Notes: generated by a model from the sequence alone, not told the origin. Positions 1 to 13,884 are shown, counted from the stretch's first letter. The stretch is 64,000 nucleotides of DNA from Castor canadensis (GCF_047511655.1 NC_133394.1:60048501-60112500), one strand, 5' to 3'. A program made the numbers and translations.

Positions 1-220
1 GAATTCTACCAGATATTTAAAGAAGATCTAATACAAACATTTCTCAGACTTTTCCATGAATAGAAAGGGAAGGAATGCTGCCATACTCATTCTTTGAAGC
101 CAGACAAAGGACACAACAGCAACAACAGCAAAAAGACAATTATAGGTCAACCTCTTTAATGAATGCAGATGAAAAAATTCTAAAGAAAATACTGTCAAAC
201 TGAATTCAGCAACCTATCAA

Positions 221-325
221 GGGTTGGGATGTAGCTCATTGGCATGGAACTTTCCTAGCATGTGTGAGGCCTTGGGTTCAATTCCAGCACTAAAATTGAA
301 AAAAGACAAAAAAAAAAAAAAACCA
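221..325 (+). mobile_element. tRNA/ID-like SINE monomer with A-rich tail
   Basis: A short element with polymerase III box A/B-like spacing (GTAGCTCATTGG, then GGTTCAATTCCAGCAC) is followed by an A-rich tail. It sits inside the L1 RT region, so it is younger than that L1. Confidence 0.65.
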
Positions 326-345
326 AAAAACCCTCAAACAAAAAA

Positions 346-570
346 TCAAGCTGGATGCTGGTGGCTCACACTTGTAATCCTAGCTACTTGAGAAGCAGAG
401 ATCAAGAGAATCATAGTTTGAAGCCAGCCCCAGGCAAATTTTTGTAAGTCCCTATCTCAACAACAAACCATCACAAAAAAGGGCTGGTGGAGTGACTCAA
501 GCAGTAAGATGGCCTGCCTTGCAAGCATGATGCCTTTAGTTCAAACCCAAGTACTGCCAAAAAAATCAAG
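346..570 (+). mobile_element. Composite 7SL/B1-like plus tRNA/ID-like SINE
   Basis: The left part reads like a B1/7SL-derived monomer (GGTGGCTCACACTTGTAATC, then CAAGCCAGCC-type sequence). After an A-rich linker, a tRNA-like right part starts at GGGCTGGTGGAGTGACTCAA and ends in TTCAAACCCAAGTACTGCC and an A tail. This two-part form recurs through the window and is the main clue to a castorimorph rodent. Confidence 0.75.
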
Positions 571-2944
571 AATTGTACACCATGACCAATCTGGTTTCAT
601 TCCAGGGATGCAGGGATAGTTCACCATATGCAAATCAATGAATTCGACAGAAGCAAGGAAAGAAATCACAAGATAGTCTAAGTGGATTCAGAAAATGCCT
701 TCAACAAACTTTAACATCCTTTCTGCATAAAAGCTCTGATGAGACTAGAAATAGAAGAAATGTACCCTAACATAGTAAAGGCTGTACATGACAAGCCTAT
801 AGCTAACATCATACTAAAAGAGGAGAAGCTGAGACCATTTCCTCTAAGTGCAGAAATGAGAAAAATGTGTCCACTTTCTCCACTCTTATTCAACATAGTC
901 TTGCAATTCCTAGTCAGAGCAATAAGACAGTAAGAAGACATAAAAGGAATTTAAATAAGAAAGGAAGAAGTCAAATTATTCCTATTGCAGATAACATGTC
1001 TTTATAACTAAAAGACCTAAAAAACTCCACGAGAAAACTAGGCTTCACAAATACCATCAGCAAACAGCAAGACACAATGTCAATCTGTAAAAATCAGTAG
1101 TATTTCTACATATGAACAATGAACCAGCTGAGAATATATTTATGAAAACAATTCCATTTACAGTAGCCTCAAAAAATACCCAGGAACAAACCTAACAAAG
1201 GAAGGTAAAGGCCTCTACAATGAAAACTATGAACCAATGAAAAAAGAAATTGAAGACATCAAAAAATGGAACAATCTCCCATGTTCACAGATTGTCAGAC
1301 TTAATATTGTGAAATAGGCTGCATTACCAAAAGCAATCTAGAGGTTCAGTGTAAACCCCCATCAAAATTCCAATGACATTCATCACAGGGTTAAAAAGTC
1401 AAACCTAAAGTTCATATGGAACCACAAAGGACTGCAAATAACAAAGTAATACTGAGCAATACCTGACTTCAAACTATACTACAGAACCATAGAAATAGCA
1501 ACAGCATGGTACTGGAACAAAAACGGATATGAAAATCAATGAAAAAGAACAGAAGATATCAGATATAAACCTATATAGCTACTACTAACCAATTTTTGAC
1601 AAAGGTGATGGATAAAAGAGAGCCTCTTCAACAAATGTTGCTGGGAAAACTGGATATCTGCATGCAGAAAACTGAAACTAGATACATGTCTTTCACCTTA
1701 TACAAATATCAACTCAAAGTGGATTAAAGAAATTAATATAAAACCTGAAACTTTGAAACTAGCACAGAAGAGAGTAGGGAATAAACTGGAACACAAACAC
1801 ATAGGCAACAACTTCCTAAATAGAGCTCCAATGGCTCAGCAATTAAAAGAAAGAATTGACAAGTGGAAATACAGGAAACTAAAAATCTTCTGAAAAGCAA
1901 AGAAAATGGTCACCAAATTAAAGATACATTCCACAGAAAGGGATGTAATCTTTGGCAGCTTTACATCTCACAAGGGATTAATAACCAGAGAGTACAGAGT
2001 GCTCAAAAAAAACCCCTAAACTCACAAAGAATCAATGATCCACTACAGAAATAGGCAAATGAACTGAACAGAGTTTTTTCAAAAGAAGAAGTACAAATAC
2101 CCAAAAGACATGAAATGCTTACCATCCCTGGCCATCAAACCCACATTAAGATTCCATCTCACACCTGCTAGAACACAAACATCAACCACTAAGTTAAACA
2201 GTATGAAAGTGCCTCATTAAACTCATAGTAGAACTACCATATGATCCAGAAATACCACCTCTATGCATATACCAAAAGAATGTAAGTCAGATTAAAATAA
2301 AGACACCCGCACACTCAAGTCTATTGTACCACTATTCACTATAGTCAAGCTATAGAAACAGCCATCCACAAATGATGAATGGATTAAGAAAATGTAGTAT
2401 TTATACCAATGGAATTTTATTTGGTCATAAAGAAGAATGAAATATTGTCATTTGCAGGTAAATGGGTGGAACTGGATAATATCATCTTAAGTGAAGTTAG
2501 CCAGGTTCAGATAGACAAATGGTCACATATTTTCTCTCATATGTGGAAGACAGACACAATACAAATACAAAGCATTATCATGTGTACATATAAGTATATA
2601 CAGAACATGCTTCTAAAGTGAGACTTTTAAGAGGAACCTAAAAGAGGGGGGAAAAGTAGGAAAGAATGATAGAGAATGAACAGTAGTGAAATATATCACA
2701 TTGGTGTAGGAATAAGACACAGCAAAATACATGGAAAACTAGTGAATTACACAAGATAGGGCAAAAAGATGAGGAAGAGTAGTAGAGGAAGGCTAGAATG
2801 ACTTAGTCACAATATATTTATAGGTATAAAATGCAAAAATCTCAATGAACAGACACCTAAAGAACGAAGGACAGGAATGTAAAGAAGGTCATGGTAAGGG
2901 CAGGGCACAAACAGAAGCTGAGGGCAAATTATGAAATAAAGAGG

Positions 2945-3140
2945 ATGGCCAGGAACCAGTGGCTCATACCTGTAATCCAGCTACTCAGGAGGCAGAGATC
3001 AGGAGGATCATGCTTCAAAGCCAGCCTGGGCAAATAGTTTGCTTTATCTCAAAAGCCATCACAAAAAAGGGCTGATGGAGTGACTCAAGGTGTAGGCCTT
3101 GAGTTCAAGCCCCAAATACCACAAAAAAGAAAAAAAGAAA
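2945..3140 (+). mobile_element. Composite SINE inside L1 3' UTR
   Basis: Same two-part structure as at 346-570: a 7SL-like head (GGCTCATACCTGTAATCCAG), the linker AAAAAAGGGCTGATGGAGTG, a shortened tRNA-like part and an A/G-rich tail. It interrupts the L1 3' UTR. Confidence 0.75.
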
Positions 3141-3665
3141 GCAAGAAGAAGGAAAGAAAGAAAGGTGAATATGGATGATGTACTTTCTATGCAAGTACCA
3201 ATATAGAAACTGAAACCTGTTGAAGTTACCATTAAAAGGGGTCTGGAATAGAAAAGAGAATAAAGGAGGGGATGAACCAGTTTGGGGTTCATACATATAA
3301 TACATGTACATGTGTAAATGTCATAATGAAATTCCCTGTAAAACTATCATAAACTAACAAAAATGTCATATTTTAAAAATGAAGGACAAGAAGGTAAAAC
3401 AGGTCCTTTCTGGAGGTGGGTACTAGTAGGAGAGGGTGTAAGAAAAGGGTGAAGGAGGATAAATACAGTGAAAGTATTCATGTATGAAATAGAACAATAG
3501 AAAATAGAACAACACAACCTATTGAAATTGTTCTAAGGAAGGGGGAAGAAAGGTATAGGAGAAAGAAGGAAGGGGTGAATCTAAGATATATTGTAAGCAC
3601 TTATGTGAATGTCACAATGTCCTTCTTATGCAACAATATGCTAATAAAAATAATGAAAAATAAAA

Positions 3666-4379
3666 TTATTTGAAAAGTCAGAATAATTGGAAAAATGGAA
3701 ATGTATTTTTCCATATAAACTAAAGGAGTACTGATATATAAACAGCATGCAAATGTCCCCAAATCTAAACAGCTGAGGTCAAGCTCAAGATGACCTAGAT
3801 CTTCACCTTATGAGACAAAAACACCTATTATAATCATACTCCATGAAGTAAAGGAACATATGTTCAAAATACACAAGGATACAGGTAATCTCAGCATAGA
3901 AATAGAAAATATTTGAAAATAGATATTTTAGATAGGAAAAATATCTGAAAAAGAATTTACTAGTTAGCCTAAATACAATAAATCATGTGACAAAGGGAAG
4001 AGTACATGAACTTAAAAATAAGTTAATAGAAATTATCCAGAGAAAAAAAAGTTTGAAAAAATTAACAAAGGCTGAGGTGCATGTGGACGATATCAAAACA
4101 TTTAATGAGAAGAAAGAAAATGAAACAAAAATGTTTGGAGTAATAATGGCTGGTGATTCCCCAAATTTGGCAAAAGACAAATACTTCTAAATTCTAATAC
4201 TGAATGATGTGAAATCAAACAGCTTAAAAGAAAATCATGGTTTGACACATCATAGTTCAAAGTCAAAAAACAAAACCTAGAAATAAAGACAAAATCTTGA
4301 AAGGAAAGAGAATTAAAAAAAAATCACATAGACCAGATCAACATTAAAAGATATCAGGCTACTTCAGAAAGCATGCAGA
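3666..4379. other. AT-rich intergenic DNA, no gene seen
   Basis: Mostly A-rich sequence without coding signal. A 67-codon open frame at 3987-4190 is lysine/asparagine-rich and has an open antisense partner, as expected of AT-rich noncoding DNA. Confidence 0.6.
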
Positions 4380-4600
4380 AGCCAAGTACCAGTAGTTCAT
4401 GCCTATAAGCCTAGCTAGTTGGGAGGCTGATGTTGCAAGAATCTCTGTTCAATGCCAGCCCAGGAAAATAGTTCTTGAGACTCCATCTTCAAAACAACCA
4501 GAGCAAAATGAGCTGGAGATGTGGCTCGAGCTGCAAAGTGCCTGCTTTACAAGCACAAAACCCTGAGTTCAAATCCAGTCCCACCAGAAAAAGGATGTTG
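4380..4600 (+). mobile_element. Composite SINE
   Basis: The 7SL-like left part (AGTTCATGCCTATAAGCCTA) and tRNA-like right part (GAGCTGGAGATGTGGCTCGA, then GAGTTCAAATCCAGTCCCAC) are both recognisable, with point decay. Confidence 0.7.
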
Positions 4601-7600
4601 AACCTAAGCCAATGAAAAATCTTTTAAAATGCTGAAATATAAAATATAGGAAAATAAATTCTATATCCTATGGAAATACCTTTCAAGAGTGAATGTGAAA
4701 TAAAGACATTTTCATATAAAAGAGAATATAGCTATTGGTCACAGATCTGTCCTTCAAGAAATAAGGAAAGTTTTCATAGGATAAAATAAAAAAGCAAAAG
4801 AGAAGAGAAATTTCAATCTTCAGGAATGTGTGAAAAGGATTCAAAATGTTTTTATAAATTAGACCTATGTAAAGTTGAATTTTTACATAGACATATTCCA
4901 TGGACAAATTCTAAATGTAACCACTTTCCACCTTTGGGATGAAGCAGGCAGAAACAGACATGTGCTTCCTTACAAGAGTACTTTTTGCTCCACAAATGCA
5001 TTTGGTACATGAAAATGTCACAACAATCTCATGGCTTTGCTTTTGGCCAGGAAAGAATTCCTTCTTCAATACTATTTTGTGTAATTTAGAACCACTATAC
5101 AGAATTTTAGAACTGACATAAAAATACATAGAATATTTTGTTCATCATGAACATCCTGGCTACTGCAATACAATTTCAGAAATCAAATATTATACAGAAT
5201 TGAAGATACAGTTTTTTCTCAATAGCATTAAAAAAGATGAAATAGACTTATGCTGATCCCTTCAAAGTATCATCCTTCTCAGCTATCTCAAATCAATTCT
5301 GATGTTTCTGCAATGTTTGATCATAGAGGATCCTGTGCTGGACAGGGAACATTACTGGGGTGAACTGAAAAAAATTGGAACATGAATAGTAGATAAAATT
5401 TTATACTGGCTGTGGCTGTAGCTCAGTGATAGAGCTGCATAGCAGGTGTGCAGCCCTGGTGTAGATGAATACCTTATTCTTAGAAGATACAAAAGTATTT
5501 AAGGATAAAAAGCTGGGGTATATGTAACTGCCCTTCAAAAATAAGTGTACCTACCCTTTTCTAATGTAAGAGAGAAAGAAAATATATGCTGAAGCAAATG
5601 AGGTAGAATGTTACCAAATAAATGAATATGAGTAAAATATATATGATAGACTTTGTCATATTTTGCACTTTAAAATATGTATATAATTTCCAAAGACACA
5701 AAAATATTTCAACATAAAATATATAAGCATCATTTTAAAATAATGGAAACAACTGCCTCTACTTACTTCTACATGGTACTTTTTGTATGTAATAAATTTT
5801 TAAATAAACTTGCACTACAATGTGCTTTTTAACATAGTACTTAAAAAGAAAGCTCAAAATACGAATATTAGCAACGTGTTTTCATTGCCACAGCAGCTAC
5901 AATATGAGGGAGAAACTGAAATTGTTCCAACTCAAATGTATTTTTATTAGCATAAATTAATTGTACAACTGAGTTTCAGTGTGATATATACACACATTCG
6001 TAAAATCTACTTTGATCAAACTCACCCCGTTACCCTTTCTTCATCTTCCTTACAGCTTCCACATTTTTAAAAAATTTTTAGTTACAAATGTACTTTTGTA
6101 CCATTTGTCATTAAAAAATGACAATAATCTCTTGAGGAACCAAACATTTAAACTCCCTACATAATTACGTATATACAAAGGTTAAGAAAAAGAAGTGGAG
6201 GAAAACATGTTGCCCTTCAAAATAGAATGTGAGTGGTCTTTAGTTCCTAAGAAGTCAAAATGAGCACTGTTGCAATTTATCTCTCAGGCTGGGCATGGAT
6301 GGATACAAGGTGGTTTTGCTTTGTGATGAGGCTGATGTGGACTTGAGTTTCTCCCTGTAATTTCCCAAGGCCTAACCTTAAACCAGGTATTGACCTTTTC
6401 TGAGCCTCTGTCTTCATATCTAAAACCTGGAGATAATAATATCTGAATTGGAGGGCCTTTAGGAAAGTTACATGATACACTTTGATGTTCCTGGTATAGT
6501 TCTGAGAACCCCTCCAATCAATGTATCTTAGTAATAAAGATAATGACAAGTAGTCTGTAGTTTTCAGGGCTTGTCTTCTTCAGGCTCTGGCAGGGCACTT
6601 TCCATAAACCTTATGTCAGGGACTAGCTGGCCTTTCTTTCTGTCCTCTGTATAACATTGCTTTCTCTATACCAACATCTATAGGCAATTTCTCTCATCCT
6701 AAACAAACCTATTGTCTTTATATTTGTACATTTTTGATGGGTAGATCTTTTTCTCCTTCTTTGTTCACTAAACTTACTGTCTGTTCACTGAATAACAAGT
6801 CCTTTATTTACCACTAAGGAAAGTTTGATTTCTGCACCGAGAAAGAAACCAAATGATTGTGGAATCCTCAATGAAACGCAAAAGAAAAGAAAGAACAGCC
6901 TGTATTTTGAAATAAATAGGTCTAGTTTTCAATGTGGAGTCCACTGAATACTACTACAGTGACCTGGGATAAACCATTAGACCTCTGAACATCAAGGCCC
7001 TCTGTAAAACAATGAAAATGATCTTATGTCATAGGGCAGATGTAAGAAGTGGACAAGATGAGGTGCATAAAGTGCTCAGTATAATACATCACAGGAAATA
7101 TGCCCCTGACAAATCACACCTATTATTGTCATTAGATGAAATATAACATTTACGAAGTCTGTATATTATCTTTCATATCTTACCTATGATATGGCTTAGC
7201 TGGAAAGCAGAAGGAGGGCAGTAATGATTTTCTGGAGTGACAAAAAAGCTTCTGGATGAGATTTCTCTTGTCTTTCATGATATGGTGCCCAGGATAGTAA
7301 ATTCTTTCCATCTCCCTGCCTTCAGACAGCTAATTAATCACCATGATCTAAGCTGGGTATTAGTTGCATATGTGTTCATGAAAGTATACCAGTTGGTTAA
7401 CTTGTCTTCTGCATCTTACGTTTCTTTTGCCATCCCAAGATGGATGAACAGGAATATTACTCACTGTTGATCAGGAATACTATCCCCCCTTAACTGGTTG
7501 CCTTGCTTCCAATGCTGCCTGTTTTTCAGACCATTATCTAACAATAGCCAGAACAATATACTAAAAATTCACTTCTATGGGCACTCCCTTAGTTAACAAC

Positions 7601-8019
7601 TCTTCAGAAAAATATCCCCAAACCTATGGAGACCCTGTGTGACCAGATCCTTTAGAACTTCTCCAGTTTCCTGTATGACATCATACCATGTATTAAACAA
7701 ACATCATGTCTGGTATGGCTTCGATGAAATGCTCCCTCCCAAGGGCCAAGATGCACCCACCTCAGGGCTGCTGCTTTCTTTGCCTAGTCTAGGAGTAAAG
7801 GGTATTTCTTGTTTCATAAGCTGGGTTTAAATTTCACCAGCCCAGAGGGTCACTTGGATGATCCTTTCCAATACTGTCCAATTTTCTTCTCTACATGTCA
7901 ACCTTTCTTCATATTAGAAGCACTGGGGACAGTCTGAAATTCCCCCTTTTGCTTTTTATCTGTCTATAAGTTCAGGCAAGAGGGTCACTGCCTGTCAAAT
8001 TTGTGATTGATTCTGCTGA
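4601..8019. other. Intergenic DNA; one small SINE piece and a possible old L1 tail
   Basis: No gene is supported. A tRNA/ID-like fragment lies at about 5405-5470 (GGCTGTAGCTCAGTGATAGA). About 5938-6110 resembles the antisense 3' end of an old L1 but is too decayed to place. Short frames at 4911-5129, 6277-6549, 7237-7470 and 7639-7830 show no known motif. Confidence 0.5.
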
Positions 8020-8135
8020 TGTTTTTGACACAGAGCCTCACCAAGTAGCCCAGGTTGGCCTGTAATTCTGATCCTCCCACCTCAACCTCATGACAGCTGG
8101 AATTAAAGATCTATACCACCACAATTATTTTTGAA
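8020..8135 (-). mobile_element. B1/7SL-like SINE monomer, antisense
   Basis: Antisense 7SL-type landmarks are visible: AGCCCAGGTTGGCCTGTAAT, then GATCCTCCCACCTCAACCTC, then AGCTGGAATTAAAGAT. No tRNA-like part is attached. Confidence 0.7.
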
Positions 8136-9874
8136 TTTTCAATATTATTAGCAGTTGGAATATTTGGTGCAGAGAGTAGAACAGTGAACATGTGGTGCTT
8201 TCATTCAAATGCAGCATAATAGCATAGGAAATGTTGTTAATCTAATCACCACCACAACAAATGGGACAACAAATATGTAATAGGAAAATCTGACCCATTC
8301 ATGAAGGTGAGAAAAATATTTATTTTGATTCTAAAGATTAATATTACTAAATATGTAGAAGGACAGGAAGAAAGTACATGTTTTAAATATTCTGAGGGTA
8401 TAGTATGTGACCAGAGGGTTGAAAAAGGCCTATCCAACTATAATGAAGAAAGGGAGAATGAACTAAATAATTCTGGTAAAACAAAAAAGGCCAGACCAAG
8501 CAAAGTCACATAGGCCAAATTAATTATATCTTAAAAAACAAGAAAATCACCACTGTGTTGAAGGACAGCATGATGAATTGCATTTGTATTTTAAAGTTAT
8601 CATCCACAGTATTATGCACAATATGGACTGGAGAGTGGAGAAAAGGAGTGGATGTGTTAGTTCATCAGTAATTTGAGCAAAAAAAAAAGGAATGGAGATT
8701 TGTAGGATAAGTAGAGATTTGGCAGAAAACATTTCATGGCTATCATTGTTAAAATGTACCAGATTAGGTATGAGAACAAGGAAGAGGAATGATTCAGGAG
8801 TAGCTCTTAAGATTTTGACTTATCTTTCTGGTTGGACTGTTAAAAGAAGAATTGGCATTAAAAATACAAATTTGAAACTGGTATTTGATTGGTATTGATA
8901 TTGAAAGAATATCAATTTGGATAATCATTAAGAAATTTAGCTTATAGTAAGCTAAGTATGAAATATCTTAAGGATAGCCACATCCAGATATAGCTGTTGG
9001 ATATACAGGTCTAGAATAAGAGACATGGGTTCAATAAAAGTGTGGGCTAACTACACAAAAGTTGTTAGCACATTCCAAGATAACCTAGAGAGAGATTATA
9101 AAAAAAAGTGGCTCAGGTTGAGTCCTCAATTTGAACAATATATTCAGAGAAAGGAAGTTTTTTAATAAAGATATTAAAATTTGAAAGAGATGAAAACAAC
9201 AGGAATAATTCAAATCATGACAGAAAATATAAAAGAGATAAAAAGCTGCTAAAAAGGGTAGAGCAAATGAGATTTTGAAAAAGAACAATTTGCATGTAAG
9301 AAAGAGCAACTCCTCTATTTTATCTAAGATAAAAATGAGAAATTCATTAAAATGAAGACAAAGATCCACAGTGTCCTAGAGGATCTAGGCAGATGATCTG
9401 ATTATGAGTGACTATGGGTGAGTTAGCTCTGACCTCCATTTTTGAATGCTGTTCTGGAAGAGCTGGGATATTTCTATCAATGTGTTTCCTGTTTGCACTT
9501 AAGATTAGAAGTTGATCCCCATTCCACAATAGTTCTCATCTTGTTGTTTTGCCAGTACTGACGTAATAAAGTAAGAGTTCTCAATCAAAGGCATTTGGCA
9601 ATATACCAAATTTTTGATGGTCAATGCTAGAAGGTCTCTGCTCACATAGAGACCAAGGATGTTGGTGTACAAACACTAAAGTACCCTACACTTAATATCC
9701 AGCCAAAATTGTCAATAGCACTAAGGATGAGAAAACTTGTACTAGAGAATGAACCTGATATTCCTTTGCCTGTTATTCTTGAGACCTGACCTGCTCAATT
9801 GTTGAGAGAGTCAACTATTATAGATATGAATGAAAGGGAAACTTTAAAGAATATCACTTGAGAGATGTCAGCAG
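8136..9874. other. AT-rich intergenic DNA, no gene seen
   Basis: I see no repeat I can name and no supported gene. The 94-codon minus-strand frame at 9085-9369 is phenylalanine/leucine-rich because the plus strand is A/G-rich. Confidence 0.55.
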
Positions 9875-10060
9875 GGATTGGTGTTGCCCACGGTAATCTC
9901 AGGTTCTTGAGAGGAAGAATATTGGAATTCAAGGCTAGCCTGAGCAAAGTTAGTCAACCCTTTCTCAAAACAAAATACAAAGAAAAGGACTGGGGCACAG
10001 CCCAAGTGTCAGAGCACTTGCTTAAACTGTTCATCCTACTACAAGGACAAAAAATAAGCT
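9875..10060 (+). mobile_element. Decayed composite SINE
   Basis: A degraded 7SL-like head (AAGGCTAGCCTGAGCAAAGT) is followed by an A-rich linker and a tRNA-like part (GACTGGGGCACAGCCCAAGT, then AGAGCACTTGCTTAAACTG). Confidence 0.6.
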
Positions 10061-11379
10061 AATGAAGTTCAGAAGGCCATGAACAATAGGCCATTTAAAG
10101 AGTGACAGTAATGAAAATGCAATGAAAAGTATATTTTAAAGAATGAGATTATGATTGAAATAAATTTAAAATTTTTGAAAAACAATGATTTCAGAATTTC
10201 AAAACTCAAAAAGAAGAAAGATGGACACTTGCGGTGCTTTTGCAATTATGAAAGTCTAGATGGGGAGAAATAACCTAGAACACTGAAAAATTATAAATGA
10301 GATTCCTAAGTGGAGAGAATCATGAGAACGTAATAGGAATTCCAGGAGGAAAAAATAAGATGATGAACCAGCATTGACCTAAATGGTGATGCACAAATTT
10401 CTTGAATTAATGGAAGAGTGGCTAGATTTGAATCAGAGGCAGCACTTTTCAAAAAGTCAAATGGAAATAGTAACATCACTGGATATTGTTATTTAGTAAA
10501 TTATTCTTAACTTGGCTCCCTATTTGGATCTAATTTTATTTTCTTTGATATTAATATTATGACAATAGACACCAGTTAAAGAAAATTAACATATCACAAT
10601 AAGAATAGAAAGTGTGGAAAAAGAGAATATACAGAAACAGAGAATATCTCAAGCAGATAATGGATATCATCACAACTGTGTAAAGATTCCAACTTGTTTC
10701 ATTTGGGCATGCCAACTTCAAAAGCTCTGCCTAAGAGAAATGACAGAAACTATTTTGTTAAGATATGTAAGATTCTTAATGTCAAAGAGCTCAGTCCACT
10801 TAAAATGTCATGGGAGAAAGGAGATTTCTTTCAATTTCTGTATCTTTGCTCCCTCTGGCCCCTGGAGAATCAGTGTTTTTGAGATGTTGTTTTTTTCACA
10901 AAAATTACCTTTTGGGATGCTTAAAAATGTGGACCCTAGAAGACAGGCAAAACTCAAAGTGGTTCCAGTGATCAAACACCTTTCAGTTTTTCTACCACAT
11001 TATTGAGATATTTTATGAGCTCAGGTTCAAAGTGAGTGTATTTCTGCACCCCAGTAAAGGTGTCATTGACATTTGTCATGCTGACATAAAATGCTGTTGA
11101 AGTCAAAGGCTGAAAGCAAAAGAAATGTTAAAGCTGTAAATGTCTAAACACGTGTTTGTATGTATTGCTGAAAGCAAAGTGGCATGAAAAGTACTAAAAA
11201 TTTTGCTTCTAAGGAAAACAAAATGGTATTTGTGTGTCAGTAAGAGAAAAATGACAAGCCGCATAAGCTATCACTGTCAAATTTTGCCTCTTTGCAATTA
11301 GACCAAATGGAGATTATGTGGTCACAGATCAAATCTGGCTGTGTCTTTGGCATTAGCAACTGACTGACTGCCTGGTCCC
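10061..11379. other. AT-rich intergenic DNA with a 130-codon chance frame
   Basis: The frame at 10614-11006 (+) is the longest open stretch before the GC-rich block. It has no domain or motif I recognise, no useful start context and ordinary AT-rich composition, so I do not call it a gene. Confidence 0.5.
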
Positions 11380-12335
11380 ACTCCCCAGACAAGGCTGTCC
11401 CTCTAATTCCTTCTCATCTCTTCAGGCTCCATCAGAAGGTACAGGGTGCTTGGTGGGGCACAGCACCTCCCACAGCTTGGGTGTGTTGGAGTCTGGGTAA
11501 AAACTCCACCCAGGTCCACCCAGGCCCCACCAGGCACACTAGGCCTAAGACTGGGGTAAGGGGTGCGCACTTTAAAGAGCAGCTCAGGAGAAGGGGAGGC
11601 CCTGCCAGACAAACATCATCAGCATGCAGGCCTCTTCTCCCACCTGAGCAGCACATCAGTAGTGAGGAGGAGCCTGCATCCCACTCCCAGGTTCCTCCTG
11701 GGAGCCAGAGCTCCGGGTCTCCCAGGTCGAGCCTCAGGCCCAGCTAAAGCTCAGGTTTCCTGGCAGCAGTCTGCACCAGGCCCCACAGAAGAGCTAGGCA
11801 GTGATCTCTGCATTCCTGCAGCAATGCGTGATTATGAGGAGTTTCAGTGCCATAGGAGGGCTGCTCAGGAGGACTCAGGAGGACTCACTAAGCTTCCCCA
11901 GCAGTTGCTGCCAAACCGAAGGACAAGGCCCGGCTTCTGGTCCATCACGCAGGCGGGAGGAGCCTTCAGGATCCGCCCACGCTGAGCAAGGACTCATGGG
12001 AACTATGAGCGACACCCGCCCTCTGGCCCAGGGAATGCCAGGCTAAGGTGAGCCCCATGCGAGGCCCTCCTCCTGCAGTTCCTGCCAAACATCTCCAAAC
12101 TGAGGACACAGCTCACAGTAAAGCCCAGTGTGCAGGCAGGGTGAACCCCGCCTGTGCAGAGCTACTACTCAACGGACCAATGGCGGCCCTCCGAGTGCCT
12201 GCACATCTGTTGCCTTGGTCCCCATGGAACTGCAGCCCCTTGAAAAGTCTGCCAACTTTGACGTGACTTCCAATACTAAGACACTCCTGCAGAGCAGTTC
12301 AGGTCACAGGGTTCAAAAGCTGATTAAGTAATAGG
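11380..12335. other. GC-rich block of unknown nature with overlapping open frames
   Basis: About 950 bp of GC-rich, moderately CpG-containing sequence rises sharply from AT-rich DNA on both sides. Overlapping plus-strand frames of 88, 140, 81, 72 and 67 codons exist (longest 11563-11985), rich in Ser, Pro, Arg and Gly with no recognised domain. Candidates are the promoter-like 5' end of an unrelated retroelement, an old processed pseudogene or a regulatory CpG-rich element. I see no LTR ends, poly-A tail or target duplication that would decide. Confidence 0.4.
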
Positions 12336-13884
12336 TAAAGGTTAAAGACGAGTGATGCAATCTCATAACAAATTTATTCTTTTGGGAGGAAAATAGCAAG
12401 AAACAAATTCTCAAAAATACGCTACTCTTAGTGGAACCTTTTCTGAGCATGTAAAGTAAGATCTGATTGGCAATAGTAAAGTCTGCTTAAATGAATTAAT
12501 CAAGACCATTTATCTTTTAGTAAATCTGGAATTATTAAAAGCCAAATAGTTTCAAAAACCTAATCAAGGGAGAAAAACTGGTTATTCAAAAATCTCAAAT
12601 CACCTCTTTAAAAATAAAAAATACATCCTAGGCCAAAATCATCCTTCTAAAAACCTATTTGCTGCTCATGTCTCTTCACCACACTTTACACAATGTCCTG
12701 TTGCTACCTTAGTTGAGGATTGACCACTTGATTGCCGACATGGTTTATGGCACCTGCCTTGGGAGGCATCTTGGGAAAAAAATGCATATCTTCAATTCAT
12801 GTAAGGGATCTGGAAGTTAATTAAACTTTCTCAGTGTCAACTCCCTACTTATAGAAAGGGTAAAATGAGACCCTGCTAAAATCATTCATTCACTTTTGTC
12901 CACAGAGAGCGATGGTTTGATACTTCCCATCCTGCCTGTAACTTGAGCTCTTCTACCATACTATTATATGCCCAGCAGTGTCCCAGTAGGATAGTGTTTG
13001 TCCTTTAGCAATGTGTATTGCCATGGAATGCTCAGGTGAGTATTTTCATAAAGCAGCACCCTGCAAAGATAGCACTCTTGTGATATCTTACTAAACATCT
13101 TGAACACAGTCTCTTTATTATCTTTAAGCAGCTGACATGCTAAATTATTCCTGATGTAGTACCCTGCAGGGATGACTTACATCAGCCTCATTAGGGCAGT
13201 ATTTTCTAAGGCACTACATGGAAGGGGGTTTTGTCATGCAGTTCCCTTAGGTTCAGATCCCCTTTCTTCCCCAATTACCTCATCTCTCCTCTGAATCCTG
13301 TCCTTTCTTGAAGATGCTCAACAAAAGATCCACTCTGTTTATCTTCCTGTCCTTCCTAATGACTCAAACTCATCCTACTCACCTGATGATAAATCAGGGA
13401 TATTGACTTACAGCTGAGGTTAAAAAAATATATATAAAACTTAATGTCTCAGTGTTTCAACTTGCTTGCTGTGTTTAGCACATGTGCTTCAGTACTAAGC
13501 TAAACTGTCAAAGAACAAGTGAGATAATGTATCTAAAGCATGAGTGCTCCATAAATATTCTTTCCATTATAATTTAATCCCATTCTTTATTTCATTACCT
13601 TTAACCTCAAATCCTTAATTTTGTTTCTAGCCTTCAGACCTCAATCCTCAAAGAGTACATGTTACCAAATGTTTTTCATATTTACATTTTAAATTCACTT
13701 TAAATCTGAATTCTCAAAAAATTTCCCTATGATTAACACTGTCCATTTCTCTTTCTTGTAAAATTTCACATTTCTACTTTGTGAGTTACTGAAGATATGT
13801 TTTTCCTTCTGTTTCAGCCATGTTGACATCCTGCTTCTTGAACCACCCTAGCTGGGTCTCAGCTGAGTCTTGCACTGTTTTTCC
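12336..13884. other. Intergenic DNA, no gene seen
   Basis: Ordinary AT-rich sequence leading into the truncated end of the L1 that begins near 13885. No named repeat or supported frame. Confidence 0.5.

Larger units (their letters stand above)
1..3665 (+). mobile_element. LINE-1, 3' part of ORF2 plus 3' UTR, decayed and SINE-interrupted
   Basis: The first codons of the window already read as L1 ORF2 reverse transcriptase, just past its conserved GPDG region, so the element extends left of position 1. After a SINE cluster the RT frame resumes near 571. At 739-933 the frame keeps the stretch around CPLSPLLFNIV, typical of the L1 RT palm. The ORF2 C-terminal zone follows to about 2620 (2409-2621 is its last open piece). 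An AG-rich 3' UTR with another SINE inside (2945-3140) ends in the family's tail near 3575-3665. Many stops and frameshifts are present, so no protein can be made. Confidence 0.85.

Noticed and set aside
10614..11006. 130-codon open frame
   Set aside because: No motif, AT-rich chance composition and no supporting context.
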